Made by a program: the position numbers and the translations under genes. Of a stretch of 64,000 bases of DNA, positions 24,146 through 35,799 are shown one piece after another. This DNA comes from Vitellaria paradoxa. Lineage: Eukaryota > Streptophyta > Magnoliopsida > Ericales > Sapotaceae. The stretch covers positions 11,104,879-11,168,878 of the forward strand of contig CM034242.1 of the NCBI GenBank assembly GCA_019916065.1, given 5' to 3'. Position 1 is the stretch's first letter. Every line of letters starts with the position of its first letter. The notes beneath the pieces were generated by a model. It was not told where the DNA came from and did not search any database. It was given only the letters and a program-made list of their open reading frames with translations.

Positions 24146-24232
24146 AGTTTATTGTGGCGGGCTTCTAACAGTTCTTTCAGTCGATTCACCTTAAGCACAC
24201 TTTTTACGAGGAAACGCTTGTGAACTTCTATA
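24146..24232 (+). repeat. Degenerate SINE fragment (same family as 32465-32723)
   Basis: Shares TTTATTGTGGC.GGCTTCTAA, a TC-rich spacer and TTAAGC.CAC..TTTACG.GGAA.CG with the 3' half of the intact SINE at 32.5 kb. The tRNA-like head is missing. Confidence 0.6.
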
Positions 24233-24589
24233 AGAAAATAAAATTTCTAGATATTATTAATCTCAAATTATTGTCTTTCAATATAGAAAATTCATATTTA
24301 AAGATTGTCAAACTCAACAAATTCCAACTTAATCGGACTTTTTATTGACAATAAAATAAAAAAATTACTAAAAATGATGAACTCCAACTGAGCATAGATT
24401 TAAAAACTAGAAGAAAATTTAAGATTTTCAATGCAAATGGTGAAAAAAACCTGAAATTTTCATCAAAAGTTATTGAGCATTAAAAATTTTTCAAAAATGA
24501 CAAAATTAATTATTTTTTTACAACTTAAAGAATTTAATTTGCTCGAAATTCGACGTAGGACATAACCAAACGACGAGCATTGATCAAAA

Positions 24590-24864
24590 CAGAGGCGGAG
24601 CTACGATTGGCCGAGTGACAGCGGTTGCTGCCACTGAATTCTCGATCCAATATATATATATATGTATGTTATAAGATACAATTCTATGGCCGTTGCCACT
24701 GAATCCTCGAGATCACCTCATAACCATTGGGTACATTTTGTTTGGATCAATCTTAGCTGCTAAGTCGTTGACAGTTTTGTACTTGTGTAGGTGTTAATTG
24801 GAAGAAATTAATTTTCGTAGGCATTTTCCGCCTTCACTGAAAAAATTTTTTGAATCCGCCGCTG
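24590..24864. mobile_element. hAT-type MITE, 275 bp, perfect 8-bp TSD
   Basis: GATCAAAA is exactly repeated at 24582-24589 and 24865-24872. The ends are CAGAGGCGGAGCTACG and (reverse complement) CAGCGGCGGATTCA, fitting the CAGNGGCGGA hAT terminus. No coding sequence. It lies about 0.8 kb downstream of the INP1-like gene. Confidence 0.85.
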
Positions 24865-24872
24865 GATCAAAA

Positions 24873-26207
24873 TACTATTTCCCATTTCCTATTTCCCTAT
24901 CAAATTTGATGCGAGGACGTCATTAGTCCGATCAAACTATTTTGGCAATTTTTTACATTCCACTTATCCGTACACCTCAATTCTGGTTTTATTACGTCAC
25001 CCTCTCTCTATGAACATAAAATCCATATTTTGAAGTGCTTACTGAAAATTGATGCAATGAAAGGGAGATGGTGGGGTTGTTAGCTCATCGCAAGCAGAAG
25101 CCCAATGGGCCAATAGTTGTGATGTCGTAAATCACTCATTGTCTCTTATAGTTTTCTCAAATGGGCCCGTCTGGTTGATAAATTTTTGTCAACTTTTCAT
25201 AACTTTTAGCCGAAAGTTTGCACCTGTCTCTTCTATGGATTTAGTTACATTTTATAAAAGTTAAAAAAAATGAAAAAAGAAATGAATAAATTAATAAAAT
25301 TAAAAAGTTGATGACTTTGTGTGTGAGAAAAAGTTATGCTTTTTAGTAAATTTTAGTGAAAAAAAAATTAGAAAAAATTAAAGAGTGAAAATTTGAAGAT
25401 TTTTAGCGGGTTACCAAACAAGCTAGTTCGGAAAGCCAAATACAGGACTGTGCGAATAGCTAAATCAGCTAGAGTGATTATAACAAGTAGAGACAAGGTA
25501 CATTAGGTGTGGAACTGGGTGCGACTCAGGAAACTCTTCGAGTTATCAGAAAAGAATGCACAAAAATCTGAAACGTTTCACTGGCTCTCTGTTCAACCAA
25601 TCCTCTTTTTGTAGAGAATTCGACTCTCAATAGTTCTATCTGGCTCACAAGCAAAACAGACTCATTGAAGCGTAATGAGCAATTCAAAAGACTAAATGAT
25701 ATATCAATATATGAGAAGCAAGCAAAAACTTGGAGAAAAGCAAAATTTTAAACCATACAAAGCTGAATTCTACCGTTGGGCCTCATCCAAGACTTCTACC
25801 TTCCTCTCATTTATGTTGGGGTTTCCCATATGAAAGAGTCTGATGATTAATTTATAAGTGTGAGAGAAACTTTTACCTTTTGAACTAACTTTTAAGTTTA
25901 GATAGGTATAATATTACCCATTGCTAGTATCGGAATTCAAGTTTATTATTAATTTCAGGTTATCATAAAAATAAAAATAAAAAAAAGAAAAGATTAAAAA
26001 AAAAAACTCCCCCGACCCGACCCAAGACAAAGCCCAATGTGTGAATCCGTAAAACGGTAGAATTTCTAACATTTGTCTAAAAATAAAAAACTTGGTCCAA
26101 GTTTTCTTATGGGCCGGTTTGTACTCATACTAGAGTTTTCTATCAGGCTATTTCTTCTTTTATTGTTATAGTCTATGTGTGTGTGTGTGTATATTTATAT
26201 ATATATT
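24873..26207. other. Intergenic DNA
   Basis: No gene seen. A possible degenerate MITE lies at about 25165-25425 (GGCCCGTCTGGTTGATAAA versus CGGGTTACCAAACAAGC). GT microsatellite at about 26176-26190. Confidence 0.4.
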
Positions 26208-26301
26208 TTGAACTAATTCAACTCAATAAACCAAGTGAAAACTTGGTTTGCAAATAGGACTTAAACACCACACACACTCTTAACATCCCGATGTAAGATG
26301 C
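26208..26301. repeat. Direct-repeat member 1
   Basis: TTGAACTAA.TCAAC...CCAAG...TTGGTTTGCAA...ACACCACACACACTC..TAACATCCCGATGT recurs at 26408-26506 in the same orientation. The reverse strand reads CATCGGGATGTTA, a word common in plant LTR-like repeats. Possibly remnants of paired short LTRs about 200 bp apart. Confidence 0.5.
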
Positions 26302-26407
26302 AGACTCGCTACAACTCTTTGGGCTAAAATCTAGACTGAACAGAGCAATCCATAAAAAGAGTGAAGCACCAGATACACGAACGCAGTTTTATTTATTTAT
26401 TTTTTTT

Positions 26408-26506
26408 TTGAACTAACCCAACCTAACACACCAAGCCAAAAAAATTGGTTTGTAGATGAGACTCAAATACCACACACATACCTCCTAACATCCCAATGTG
26501 AAATGC
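26408..26506. repeat. Direct-repeat member 2
   Basis: Diverged copy of 26208-26301 (TTGAACTAACCCAACC...ACACCAAGCC...TTGGTTTGTAGA...TAACATCCCAATGTG). The intervening 106 bp are too short for a retrotransposon body, so a TRIM-like remnant or simple duplication is possible. Confidence 0.5.
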
Positions 26507-27827
26507 CTATTGTTATAGCATATTATATAAACATAAAATGTATTAATATATATATGCCTCTATAAATATAAGGATGGGGATATTGGCACTTTCGAAAATT
26601 ATCCTCACTCTTTGTTATTTTTTTCTTCGAAATTTGTTTCATGACAAGGAGTGAGTGAAGTTTTTAGTAGAGTGTCGATAAATCCACCCTAACTATAAAC
26701 ATAAACATTGACCATATATGACATTTTTTTTTCCTGATGGTTGCGCATATGACATTACTAAGGAAAACATTTCTTCGATTCCAACCTTTCATAAAATGTT
26801 CCTTAAACTCAACAGAACATGTGCTTTCATATGTTGTCAAAATAATTTGGACAGAACAGCACATAAACCATAATCTCCTAAATTATTCATTAAACATTAG
26901 CGAGCAACGATGCACATGCCACGTTGCCCCGGTCAATCGCATTAAGAAGTAGCCGGTGTCGATTTCTTGCAGTTAAATGACTACAAAAGAGCCGTTGGCT
27001 TCTGGTATAAAATTTTAGTTTAGTCTAGATATAAAATTCAGCTTTAGGTCGCAGTGGTTTTCAAGGATTTAGAATAGATATAGTCCCACTTGACAATCAT
27101 ATTATATGTATATATTTGCGTGCAAGTAGTTTACCTTAACTGTATTTTTTAATAAACCTAAGATGAGCAGGATTAGAAAGAGATGGCATAGTTTGATCCC
27201 ACACGATGGGTTCTTTTTTCCATGTGAAGTTTTCCTTATCCGAAGAAAATTGACGCCTTTGCTTAGAGAAGCACAAATCTAAACTATTCCATTCAGAGGT
27301 AGAAATATCATTTCCTCGTTGACAAATCTATATATATATATAAAATGTGATCTTCCCACATAATCCACCCACTCATATGACGTGTCATATAATATATACA
27401 TATATCGATTGCACTACATTAATTTATTTTTAATTGGTTAATTAAATCTATAAATATTTTTACTGCAAGTACAATATATATATATATATATATAGAAGTA
27501 GATTAATTGGTGAATCGGTTATCCAAATAGTGGAATAATCGCTCCATTTAGTTTGGTACGAACTCGTGAAAATCTTTAAAAAATTCTAAAAATTTTTAAA
27601 AATTATTTATTTTTTTATCTCATTGTACGAATTATAAATTTATAATTTATCTCACTTTTTATTATTCTCCACGCACACAATGCATGCTTTGACCTGAAAG
27701 AGATCTAGACAACTAATGCAATTGGTGAGCTTCGTATCCATGGAAGATATTTTACGAAGTCCTAATTGATGAATTCAGCTTCATGTCTAATTTCACTTGC
27801 GACACCTTTCATGGTTCTATATTCAAA

Positions 27828-27829
<2 letters not shown>

Positions 27830-27870
<41 letters not shown>
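27830..27870. repeat. TA microsatellite
   Basis: About 20 uninterrupted TA units next to the TIR element starting at 27880. Confidence 0.9.
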
Positions 27871-27879
27871 CAAACAGTA

Positions 27880-28080
27880 TTGTTGCGTCTCTAAATTGTG
27901 CCACATCGACTGGAGTCGGGGATTAAGGTCACCTAATAAGGGGTTTCATCTCCTCTCACTAGTATCGAGACCTTTTTTTCACAGCGGAAAACAAAACCTC
28001 CGACGCTCTCGGGTCGCAGGAGGAGGACAATATCGGCCAAGCGGGCCAGCGGTGGCGCGGCACAATTTGGTGCGCAACAA
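27880..28080. mobile_element. 201-bp GC-rich element with ~24-bp inverted ends
   Basis: The left end reads TTGTTGCG, a short variable part, then AAATTGTGCCAC. The reverse complement of the right end reads TTGTTGCG, variable, AAATTGTGCCGC. The interior is GC-rich (TCGGGTCGCAGGAGGAGG, GGCCAAGCGGGCCAGCGG), unlike the flanks. It contains CACATCGACTGG and GACAATATCGG words that also occur in common dicot short-LTR repeats, so it may be a decayed solo LTR whose ends happen to pair. GTA flanks both ends. Confidence 0.5.
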
Positions 28081-28168
28081 GTATAATGTTCTAAGATGAA
28101 ATCAACCCCCTTCAAAATTTTCAACTACATGTGCGCTACTGTTCAATGAAAGTCTCTTTCACTAAAAT

Positions 28169-28945
28169 TATTAGGATAAATTACATCATCTTTTCCTTAA
28201 TATTTAGAGAATTACATTTATTATCGCTCAACATTTAAAAATTACATTTACTTTTTTATTTTGAATTTTTTTTTAGTAACTTAGAATTCTCACTAGTTTA
28301 TTATAGCACTCAATGAATCATATAACTAATAGATAAATTGGACAGAACTATGCCGCCCCTTATGCACATCTCACTTGAATCAGGAATTTAACTTTTGTGG
28401 TCTCTATGGAGAGCTTATCCACGAGCCACTCGAACTAACTCCAGGAGCTTATTTTGAAATATTGTTAACACTGACTCCCTTTCGAGTAAATAAACTATTA
28501 AAACTTAACCAAAAAAAGTCAAAATAACCAAAATTTTAAGTTTTTTTTTTTTTTACCACTCCCTCTTGCACATATTCATTAGTTTTCTCAAAAAAAAAAA
28601 AAAAAAAATCAAAAAAGCTGTTTACTTTATTTGTTTTTGAGAATTTTGTAAAGAAAACTAACAAATACATGAGATGGGGGGTAAAATAAGAAAGTAATTA
28701 AAATTTTAATTATTTTAACATTATTTGTTAAATCTTAATTGTCAATATTATTCGTTTTAACATTATTTAACATTGTTGTCAACCTTAAATGTCAATTTTA
28801 ACATTATTCGTTTTAATGAAACGAATGGTCAATATTAATTACATTTCAAAATAAATGTAGTAAATGTAATTTTTAAATATTAAAGAATGATAAGTATAAT
28901 TGTTCAAATATTAAATAAGATAAGTATAACTTACCCAAATTATTA
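28169..28945. mobile_element. Family D fold-back MITE, copy 2, interrupted by a SINE
   Basis: Arms match the 14264-14785 copy (GGATAAATTACATC...CTTAATATTTAG versus AATATTAAATAAGATAAG..AACTTACCC). Removing 28266-28448 plus one copy of the flanking 10-bp repeat restores the continuity seen in the P450-intron copy (TTATTTTRAAATATTGTTAA). Confidence 0.6.
28266..28448 (-). mobile_element. tRNA-derived SINE with poly(A) tail
   Basis: TTATTTTGAA is duplicated at 28256-28265 and 28449-28458. On the minus strand the unit starts with a tRNA-like head (GAGTTAGTTCGAGTGGCTCG, resembling an A box) and a decayed B box (AAGTTAAATTCCTGATTCAA). It ends in a run of A (T run at 28266-28273 on the plus strand). 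TSD, tail and head together support L1-type retroposition. Confidence 0.7.
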
Positions 28946-31036
28946 AGAACATGAATAGTTGTGTTCTATTTTTCGCCAGTAAATTTTCTAAAGTTTATGC
29001 ACATGTCTTATTTGGTATTAGCTTTTAAGTTAATTATTTTTTAACTTATTATTTCGAAAATGTTAAATATGTTTGATTATCTAAGTTTTTGAAACATATA
29101 AGCAAGCTTAAAAAAAAAAAAACCTTAAAAACAAGCAAAAAGGCTAGAAAATTAGAGTTTTTTTCAGCTCTTCACGAATTTAGAAGGTGATTACTACTTT
29201 CCAAATTGTTTAATACCTCGCAAGTGCACGAGAATAGTACAGTGATAATTCGATGAAGTACCAAATGTCGTCCTTAGGAATTGTTTGTCAGGGAATTGAA
29301 AACCAAGGTTTGGAAATTGTTTAATAAGGGAATAATTGAAAGCAAAGTAATAAAAATAAGGATTTGAAAAAACGACGGTGGGATTTAACTTAGGTTCTCA
29401 TAAATTATTGTCTTTATTACGTGCAATGTTAAATCATCCAATAATTTTTGTGGGTTTCAAGGGTTATAGTAAAAAATTCATTGTGAAGATTGAAATGTAA
29501 GAATCAATAGTTATAATTTTTTCAGTATTTATTAATTTAGGTAAATAATATTTATTAATTTAATTAACAATATTTATTAATCAATCAAATTTATTTTAAT
29601 AAAATCATATCCATTAATCTAGACACTTTATCTCCAAAGTATATTTTACGCTGCAACCCTCGTAATCCAATTTTTGTAACCCAGATTCACATGCAATAAT
29701 TGTGCATTCAACTTGAAATATTTTTCTTCGGAAGATCAATGATGAAAACAAGATTTTGATCCCTAAAATCCAACAGCACTTATTCATAAGGGATTGAATA
29801 AAGATCAACGATGAAAACTTTTCTTTTTTTTTTTTTTTTTTTTTTCAACTCAAAGCATCTACGAATGATCTGGAAATCTTTTCTTTTCATATTTTTGCGT
29901 ATCTTCGCCGCCTTAGCAATCCTCCCCACTTGGCTGGGCTTTCAATTACATCTTCCAATTTGGTTTTAACCTAAAATTCAAATCAACATAAGAAGACAAG
30001 ATCAGATACAAATATCTAAATAAAAATAACGTATTTATCTCTAAAGCATTACAACTGTATGTGAATTAGCATCAAGCAATCACACTTCTAGTGAATAATT
30101 AGAATGTTTAAGATTTTTATTGACATTCCAAAAACTCTCATCAAATTAATCTCCATAATTACCAAAATACTTTATATATATATAAAGTATTATCTAAAAA
30201 CTAAATTTACCAACATTTTCTTAATAAAATATGATTAAATAAATTACAAAACTATATTTAAATAATATATTTTTAACAAATTATAAAATTCTTATAAATT
30301 ACTTGCTACTAAATTTTTTAAATTAAAATTAACATTAAAAATTTAATTTTAACCTTATTGATTGCCAGAATAACACAATATTATTTAATCAATTAAAAAG
30401 TTATTACAGTAATTTTTGTGCAAAATAATCATTTTAATTTCAATGGGTACCAAACAATCCGTGCACAAAAATCTTAATGAAAATTAAATTTTTTAATAGA
30501 TTAACAAACGCTCCAGGCGTCTTTTTTAAGTTAGCTTAAAAACTAAACTTATTTTCATCTACCTTTTTAACTTAAAAGTTAGTATCTTACTACCTCCTTG
30601 AATTTAAAATCATTGTTCAAAATTATATTAATAATATACCAAAATTTATTTCAACGATTTGTAAATAATTAATTATAAATTCTGAATACATTGATGAAGA
30701 AAAATTGTTCATGCTTAATTAAATACTAGATGGACCGATAAGGAGAATTCAACTAAAAAGAAATATCACATAAGATTTTGCAGAATGGAAAAACTAATTA
30801 AGCTTGCTTTGCGAAGTAAAAAAGTTATTTTTTTTAATTAACAGTTACTAACTAACTATTAAAAAATTAATTTATTTTGTGTTTAGAAAAGAAAAAGAAG
30901 TTACTTTTTAGTAGTTAACTTTTTAATTTTTTTGTTAATTTGATATTTTTACTTTTTAATATTAATATTAAAAAAATATAAAATATAAGTGGATAACAGT
31001 TGTCATTTTAAAAAAAGATAAAAAACTAATGGTTGA
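28946..31036. other. Intergenic AT-rich DNA
   Basis: No gene seen. About 29212-29300 holds ACCTCGCAAGTGCACGAGAA...GTACCAAATGTCGTCC, which resembles a dispersed plant repeat I cannot class. Long T run at 29822-29846. Confidence 0.4.
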
Positions 31037-31041
31037 TAGCT

Positions 31042-31350
31042 TGTAACGACCCGCATTCTTATAATACAATATTGTTTGCTTTGGACTTGGTAAGCTGCTT
31101 TTCAAGAGGTCGCCCATCTCAGTACTGCTCCCACTGGAGCACACTTAACCCTGGAGTTCCTATTGAATTCAGTACCCTCACAGTTTTAAAACGCATTATT
31201 ATTATATGGATATCGAATGTTACATATATGTATTTCCTTTCACTACTCAAGCGATGTGGGATGAAAAGAATTGCTTCTCTATTGCACTTTCGGCTTTCAC
31301 TCTCTTGCAGACAGAACCTCTCACAGATAGGTCCCTCATAGCCCTTTCCA
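31042..31350 (-). mobile_element. Solo LTR with 5S rRNA-like segment (Cassandra-type TRIM), copy 1
   Basis: The unit runs TGTAACGACCC...CCCTTTCCA (TG...CA) and is flanked by a perfect 5-bp TSD, TAGCT (31037-31041, 31351-31355), as for LTR integration. About 31097-31166 read on the minus strand resembles plant 5S rRNA: AACTCCAGGGTTAAG.GTGCTCC, then AGTACTGAGATGGGCGACCT. Cassandra TRIMs are the known plant elements with 5S-like LTRs. Orientation is set to minus by the 5S sense. No internal domain or partner LTR is adjacent, hence solo. Sequence also has GCGATGTGGGAT. Confidence 0.8.
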
Positions 31351-31774
31351 TAGCTCTACCTACCGGCTACTATTTCCAAATGAAAGTCAATGTAAGACAA
31401 CCCACGAGTTATAATTATGTATATTATCAACTTTTATTCATTTTGCGATCAATTTTTATTCATTTTGCGATCAATTTTTATTCATTTTATTCATGAATTT
31501 AAACAAATAATTAACATAAATATATAATATTAATGTCCGCATCAAACTCTACTTATTTTATGCATAAACTTCACTACAATTTTAATTTAGAATGTATAAA
31601 TTATCATGCTCAAATTTGTGATTTTTCAAAGAGTTACAAAATATGTGTTTGAATCCTTAAGTTTTATTTAAAAAATTTTAATTTTTATTAATTTTTTTAA
31701 TTTCTATAAACTTTTCACAACATTCATAATTTTAACACTATAATTTTTGATAAAAAAAAATAACAAAAAAATGA

Positions 31775-32035
31775 GGGTCCAAATACGACGAGGATCCGTC
31801 ATATCAAGCAGAGTTTGAGCTCCACCCTAGACAAAACAGATGGCCCTACAATGTGAGGTCCAACTCATTAATGACTAAGATAGGTGCTTTAGCAAGCTTG
31901 TTTATATCAAGAATGTGCTGGAGCATGGTCAAGTGAAGTCAATTCGGGGTCAAGTCACTTGAAAGCATTCGCAGTCCGCGGTTTGGTTGTGTGTTTGTAC
32001 TTTTGAGAGGGAGAGAGAGAGAGAGAGAGGGGGAG
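31775..32035. other. Unrecognised stretch ending in a GA microsatellite
   Basis: A moderately GC-rich patch with no long ORF; a GA tract occupies about 32004-32033. Confidence 0.35.
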
Positions 32036-32464
32036 CGAATTAACTCATAATTAACTCATTTGACACATTAATTTTTTATAATTTTGCATGAAAAGTTATA
32101 AAATATAATAGTTTATATATTTAGTAAAATTTATATTTTCTATAATTTTAATATGTGTAATAATTTTTTATACTTTTGATAAAATATTAACTTTTAAAAA
32201 AAAATTAATTAATAAAAATTGAATATTTGCCAAACATTTACAAAATTTAAAAATTATCAACTTTTAGCATGTCAAACGATCACTAGTTTATAAAAAGAAT
32301 GAATTGAAGGTGACTAGACAATTGTGTAGGGGTGGGAATAGTGACTGATATTGCGACTGAAATATGACAATACAAATATATTTACATATTTTTAGATTTA
32401 AAAAAAAAAGTGAATATATTTAGATTGTCCCCATCTCACTTATCACCGAGGGAATCCAAAGTTA

Positions 32465-32723
32465 CCCTTTGGGGTGGTCGAGTGAAGTTTAGGGGTGGTT
32501 GATAAGTTCGGTCCTTAAGGTTTCAAGTTCGAATCTCTCTTCAGTGGAACAGCCTTCCGTTTATTGTGGCAGGCTTCTAATAGCACCCTCGGTCGAGCCG
32601 GTCAACTAGGACTTGCTTAGGCTGGTTTACCCTTCGTGACCCTTTGCCGGCTAGGGTCACGGAACGTGTCTCGCCCTAAGCGCACCCCTTACGGGGAAGC
32701 GACTGCGGACTCCCACGTACCAG
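32465..32723 (+). mobile_element. tRNA-derived SINE with perfect 17-bp TSD
   Basis: GAGGGAATCCAAAGTTA is exactly duplicated at 32448-32464 and 32724-32740. The 5' head has GGGGTGGTCGAGTGAAG and TTTCAAGTTCGAATCTC, which fit degenerate pol III A and B boxes. The body contains GGCTAGGGTCACGGAACG and CCCCTTACGGGGAAGCG. There is no poly(A) tail; it ends CACGTACCAG. The intact TSD implies a fairly recent insertion. A decayed relative is at 24146-24232. Confidence 0.85.
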
Positions 32724-32841
32724 GAGGGAATCCAAAGTTAGACCGTTTGAAAATGCTTTGAAATTTAACATTTTTCAAACTGACTCCAAACCAATTACAT
32801 CACTGAATTAACAGGGTTCTCAGTGATTTTATTTTATTTTT

Positions 32842-33080
32842 AATAATGCTACACTTACATTTTTTTGTATACTTACACTCTTTTATTTACACATTTCTTA
32901 CACTTTACTGGTCATAACCCGCCATGACTAGTGTATTCTATTTAAAATTATCACAGTCGTTGGATGTCACATTTTATGTGCGGCAGTAATGATTTTGAAT
33001 AGATTATACTGGTCATGACCCGTCATGTCCAGTGAAGTGTAGGAATGATGTGAATAAAAGAGTGTAAGTGTAGTATTATT
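32842..33080. mobile_element. 239-bp MITE with strong inverted ends
   Basis: Ends AATAATGCTACACTTACA and (reverse complement) AATAATACTACACTTACA differ at one base. The complementarity continues inward (CACTCTTTTATT; CTGGTCATRACCCG). It can fold as one hairpin. No protein. Confidence 0.75.
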
Positions 33081-33339
33081 TTTTTATTTTATATAATTAT
33101 CATAATGTGTATTATCATCATAATGTGTTCAAATTTGATGAATCCAACTTTTGAGTTGAGTTCACCAAAAGTACGGGTTTTAAATTTGGTTTAAACCTGA
33201 CTATATATATATATATATTACAAAAATCAATCATATACAAATTTTAAACTACTTAGATACAATTTAAGTTAAAATTATTTTGATTTACTTTTTAACCTTA
33301 GAAACAAGGTGGATGAAACCTGTGAGGTATAAAAATAGC

Positions 33340-33910
33340 TTACCCGACCACAAGAGTGGTCTGCTGACCATAAATTACACCCCCTGAACAGGAAGGTATA
33401 TTATGGTTAAATTGGGACTAGATAGTTTGCTAGTTACGTTGTATAATTACATTATGAACTACACTTTTACACTGCTCCCGAAGCTTACATTATCTGGCAT
33501 TTAATATTAGCCACTCACTTTCACTTTAAGTCACATCAAGATAAAGTGATAGTCAAATCAACAAAAAGTAAGACAGACACTCCATCTATAAATACCAAAA
33601 ACCAAGATAGTGTAGGGGGTTTTTTCGGTTCCTTTTTCTCCGATCTTCTTTTCTCTCTCTCTTTATTTACATGAGCTTATATCTATACAAGAAACTGACT
33701 TAAGCATCGAAGTGTCCTTGGTCGAGGACCAACTCCGACTGCTTTATTTTACTATATTCTTGCTTGCAGGTTACCGGGAAGAGATTTCAATAAACAAGGG
33801 AGAGAAGGGGTCTACAGAGAAGAAGGTAAAATTATTGTCGAACAAAACCAAAATTCGATCGCAACAATTATCTCAAAATCTATTGATGACACAAAAAATT
33901 ACATGAAAAT
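33340..33910 (+). repeat. LTR-like remnant (possible Ty3/gypsy solo LTR)
   Basis: TATAAATA at 33587-33594, then a pyrimidine-rich transcript-start region and CTGACTTAAGCATCG at 33695-33709. That layout and word are familiar from R/U5 of plant gypsy LTRs. No TSD, primer-binding site or gag/pol was found, so boundaries are approximate. Confidence 0.4.
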
Positions 33911-34836
33911 CTCATTATTCTTGTCTCTATTTAATTAAAATTTTTACTTTTATTACATTATTTTTACACTTTTGCCCTAACCATTTTAACCTCAATCTCT
34001 ATTGTGTTGTCCAAAGCCAATGTCATCTTCAGTTCAACTTGGCAATCTTTTTTACGTACCAAGAGTGGAGAGATAGATCTGACCTTGCTCGGGCATTTCA
34101 TTTAAAAAATCACTTAAAATTGACTAAATCATGTTTTTTTCAGGTGACAATAATGTTGTCATGAATAGTTTAAGTACGGGTGATCGAACATGGCAATTGT
34201 CGGAACTTGAAAAAAGTAAGAAATAAAAGTAAAAATAAATAATTATTGGATACATAGGTTATAGTTTCAGGGAGATTCTCGTACCCGCCTCGCAAAATTA
34301 TTCTCTATTTTAAAATTGCTTATTTATGATTTTGGTACGAGGTGACATCAAAAAATTATTTTAACAAAATTCTCGAATCAAATTCATAATTTTTGACATG
34401 ATAAGAGTAGAAGTTTTATATAAAAAAAGTTTTGACCTCTTTTTATATGAAAAGTTCAAAGGCCGTCGGATAAAAAAATTAGAATACCAGGCAAAAGATT
34501 ACATTTTGCATAAAATAAATTTATAAGTAATTCTGTATGCACTACTATTTTGGTAGAGACTCAATATATACCTTGAAGAGAGTAATTCAAGTCTCTTCAA
34601 GATTATTGAAAAATTTATCTAATCGTTAATTTTAGAATCCCAAACATTAGATAAGATGTCCACAAATTAGCCCAAATTTCATCAGTTATAAAATATATAT
34701 ACATATATATAATATATATATACAAACAGCACAGCATATAATAAAATCTCACACAATAGTTTTATAGGATAACTTATTTGGTTTGGAGAAGGATGGAACC
34801 AATCACAAGGTGTGGAAGAAGTAACATTTCAAGTTT

Positions 34837-35543
34837 GGTTTATTTCACCAACACCTTGTGTGGTTTTAGTTTTGTATACTTAAATCCTACAATTTTTATA
34901 AATAGGTACCTAAATCTCTAAGATTTGTATTATATTCATTCAGACCTCTTCTATTAGATCTTTTATCCAAAAAGTTTGACAAATGTAATATTATGAAATT
35001 ACCTCTATACCCTTAGTATTAATAAAAAGAATATTTATGTTTTCATATGGTGTATCTTTTTTTATATAAAAATTGTACTATAATTAATTTATTAATTTTT
35101 TTTGTGAATATTTTTTTATTAGTACTTTAAATTATTATGCTTTGCGTTAATATTTTAAATTTATATTATATATAAATCAATAATTATACATATATATATA
35201 AACTATCTTTACTTTTTCTATTACTAATATAATAAATTTAATATGGAAGAGAGATAAATTTAGTTTCTCATTTTCTCCCGCTTATTTTCCATTAGTATTA
35301 AATAATAACGAATTAACCTTACTTTCAATTTTCTTTTTATACATTTTTTTTATATTAATAGTAAGAGTATAAGGTAATTTCATAACATTGAATTAATCAT
35401 AAGTTACTTTTTAGATGAAAAATCTAACAAGAAGGTCTAAGTAAATGTAATACAAATATCAAAAGATTTAAGTGCATATTTATGAAATCTGTGGATCTAG
35501 GTATATAAAAGCAAAATCACAGAGGGTGTAAGTGAAATAAACC
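34837..35543. mobile_element. Fold-back element with ~150-bp inverted arms
   Basis: Left arm GGTTTATTTCACCAACACC...TACTTAAATCCTACA...AGACCTCTTCTATTAGATC pairs with the reverse complement of the right arm, GGTTTATTTCACTTACACC...TACCTAGATCCACAG...AGACCTTCTTGTTAGATT. The interior is AT-rich and non-coding. Long TIRs suggest a Mutator-like MITE, but no 9-bp TSD was confirmed. Confidence 0.7.
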
Positions 35544-35799
35544 CATCTGGTTAAACAGAGTTTTGCTACTTACCAAAAAAAAAAAAAAAATGTAGTTTTG
35601 CTAATTTGTCCCCCATTTTCTATTTGTTATTGGTATTTTCTAACATGATGCATATTTACAATATTAATTTATGCTAAAAATGCAAAAATTACCAATTACA
35701 AATTTTATTAAAATAATTTTAATTTTTAAAAAATTATACTTGTTTATTTTATCATAAAAAATATTCTCACTTTCATTAAGACTAAGATAGAAATGAGTT

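Noticed and set aside
31097..31166. 5S rRNA gene
   Set aside because: Only part of 5S is present, with many substitutions, inside an LTR-like unit. It is not a functional rRNA gene; the same holds for 37229-37305.
32465..32560. tRNA gene
   Set aside because: A- and B-box-like words are present, but no cloverleaf or acceptor stem is evident, and a 259-bp unit with a 17-bp TSD shows a SINE.
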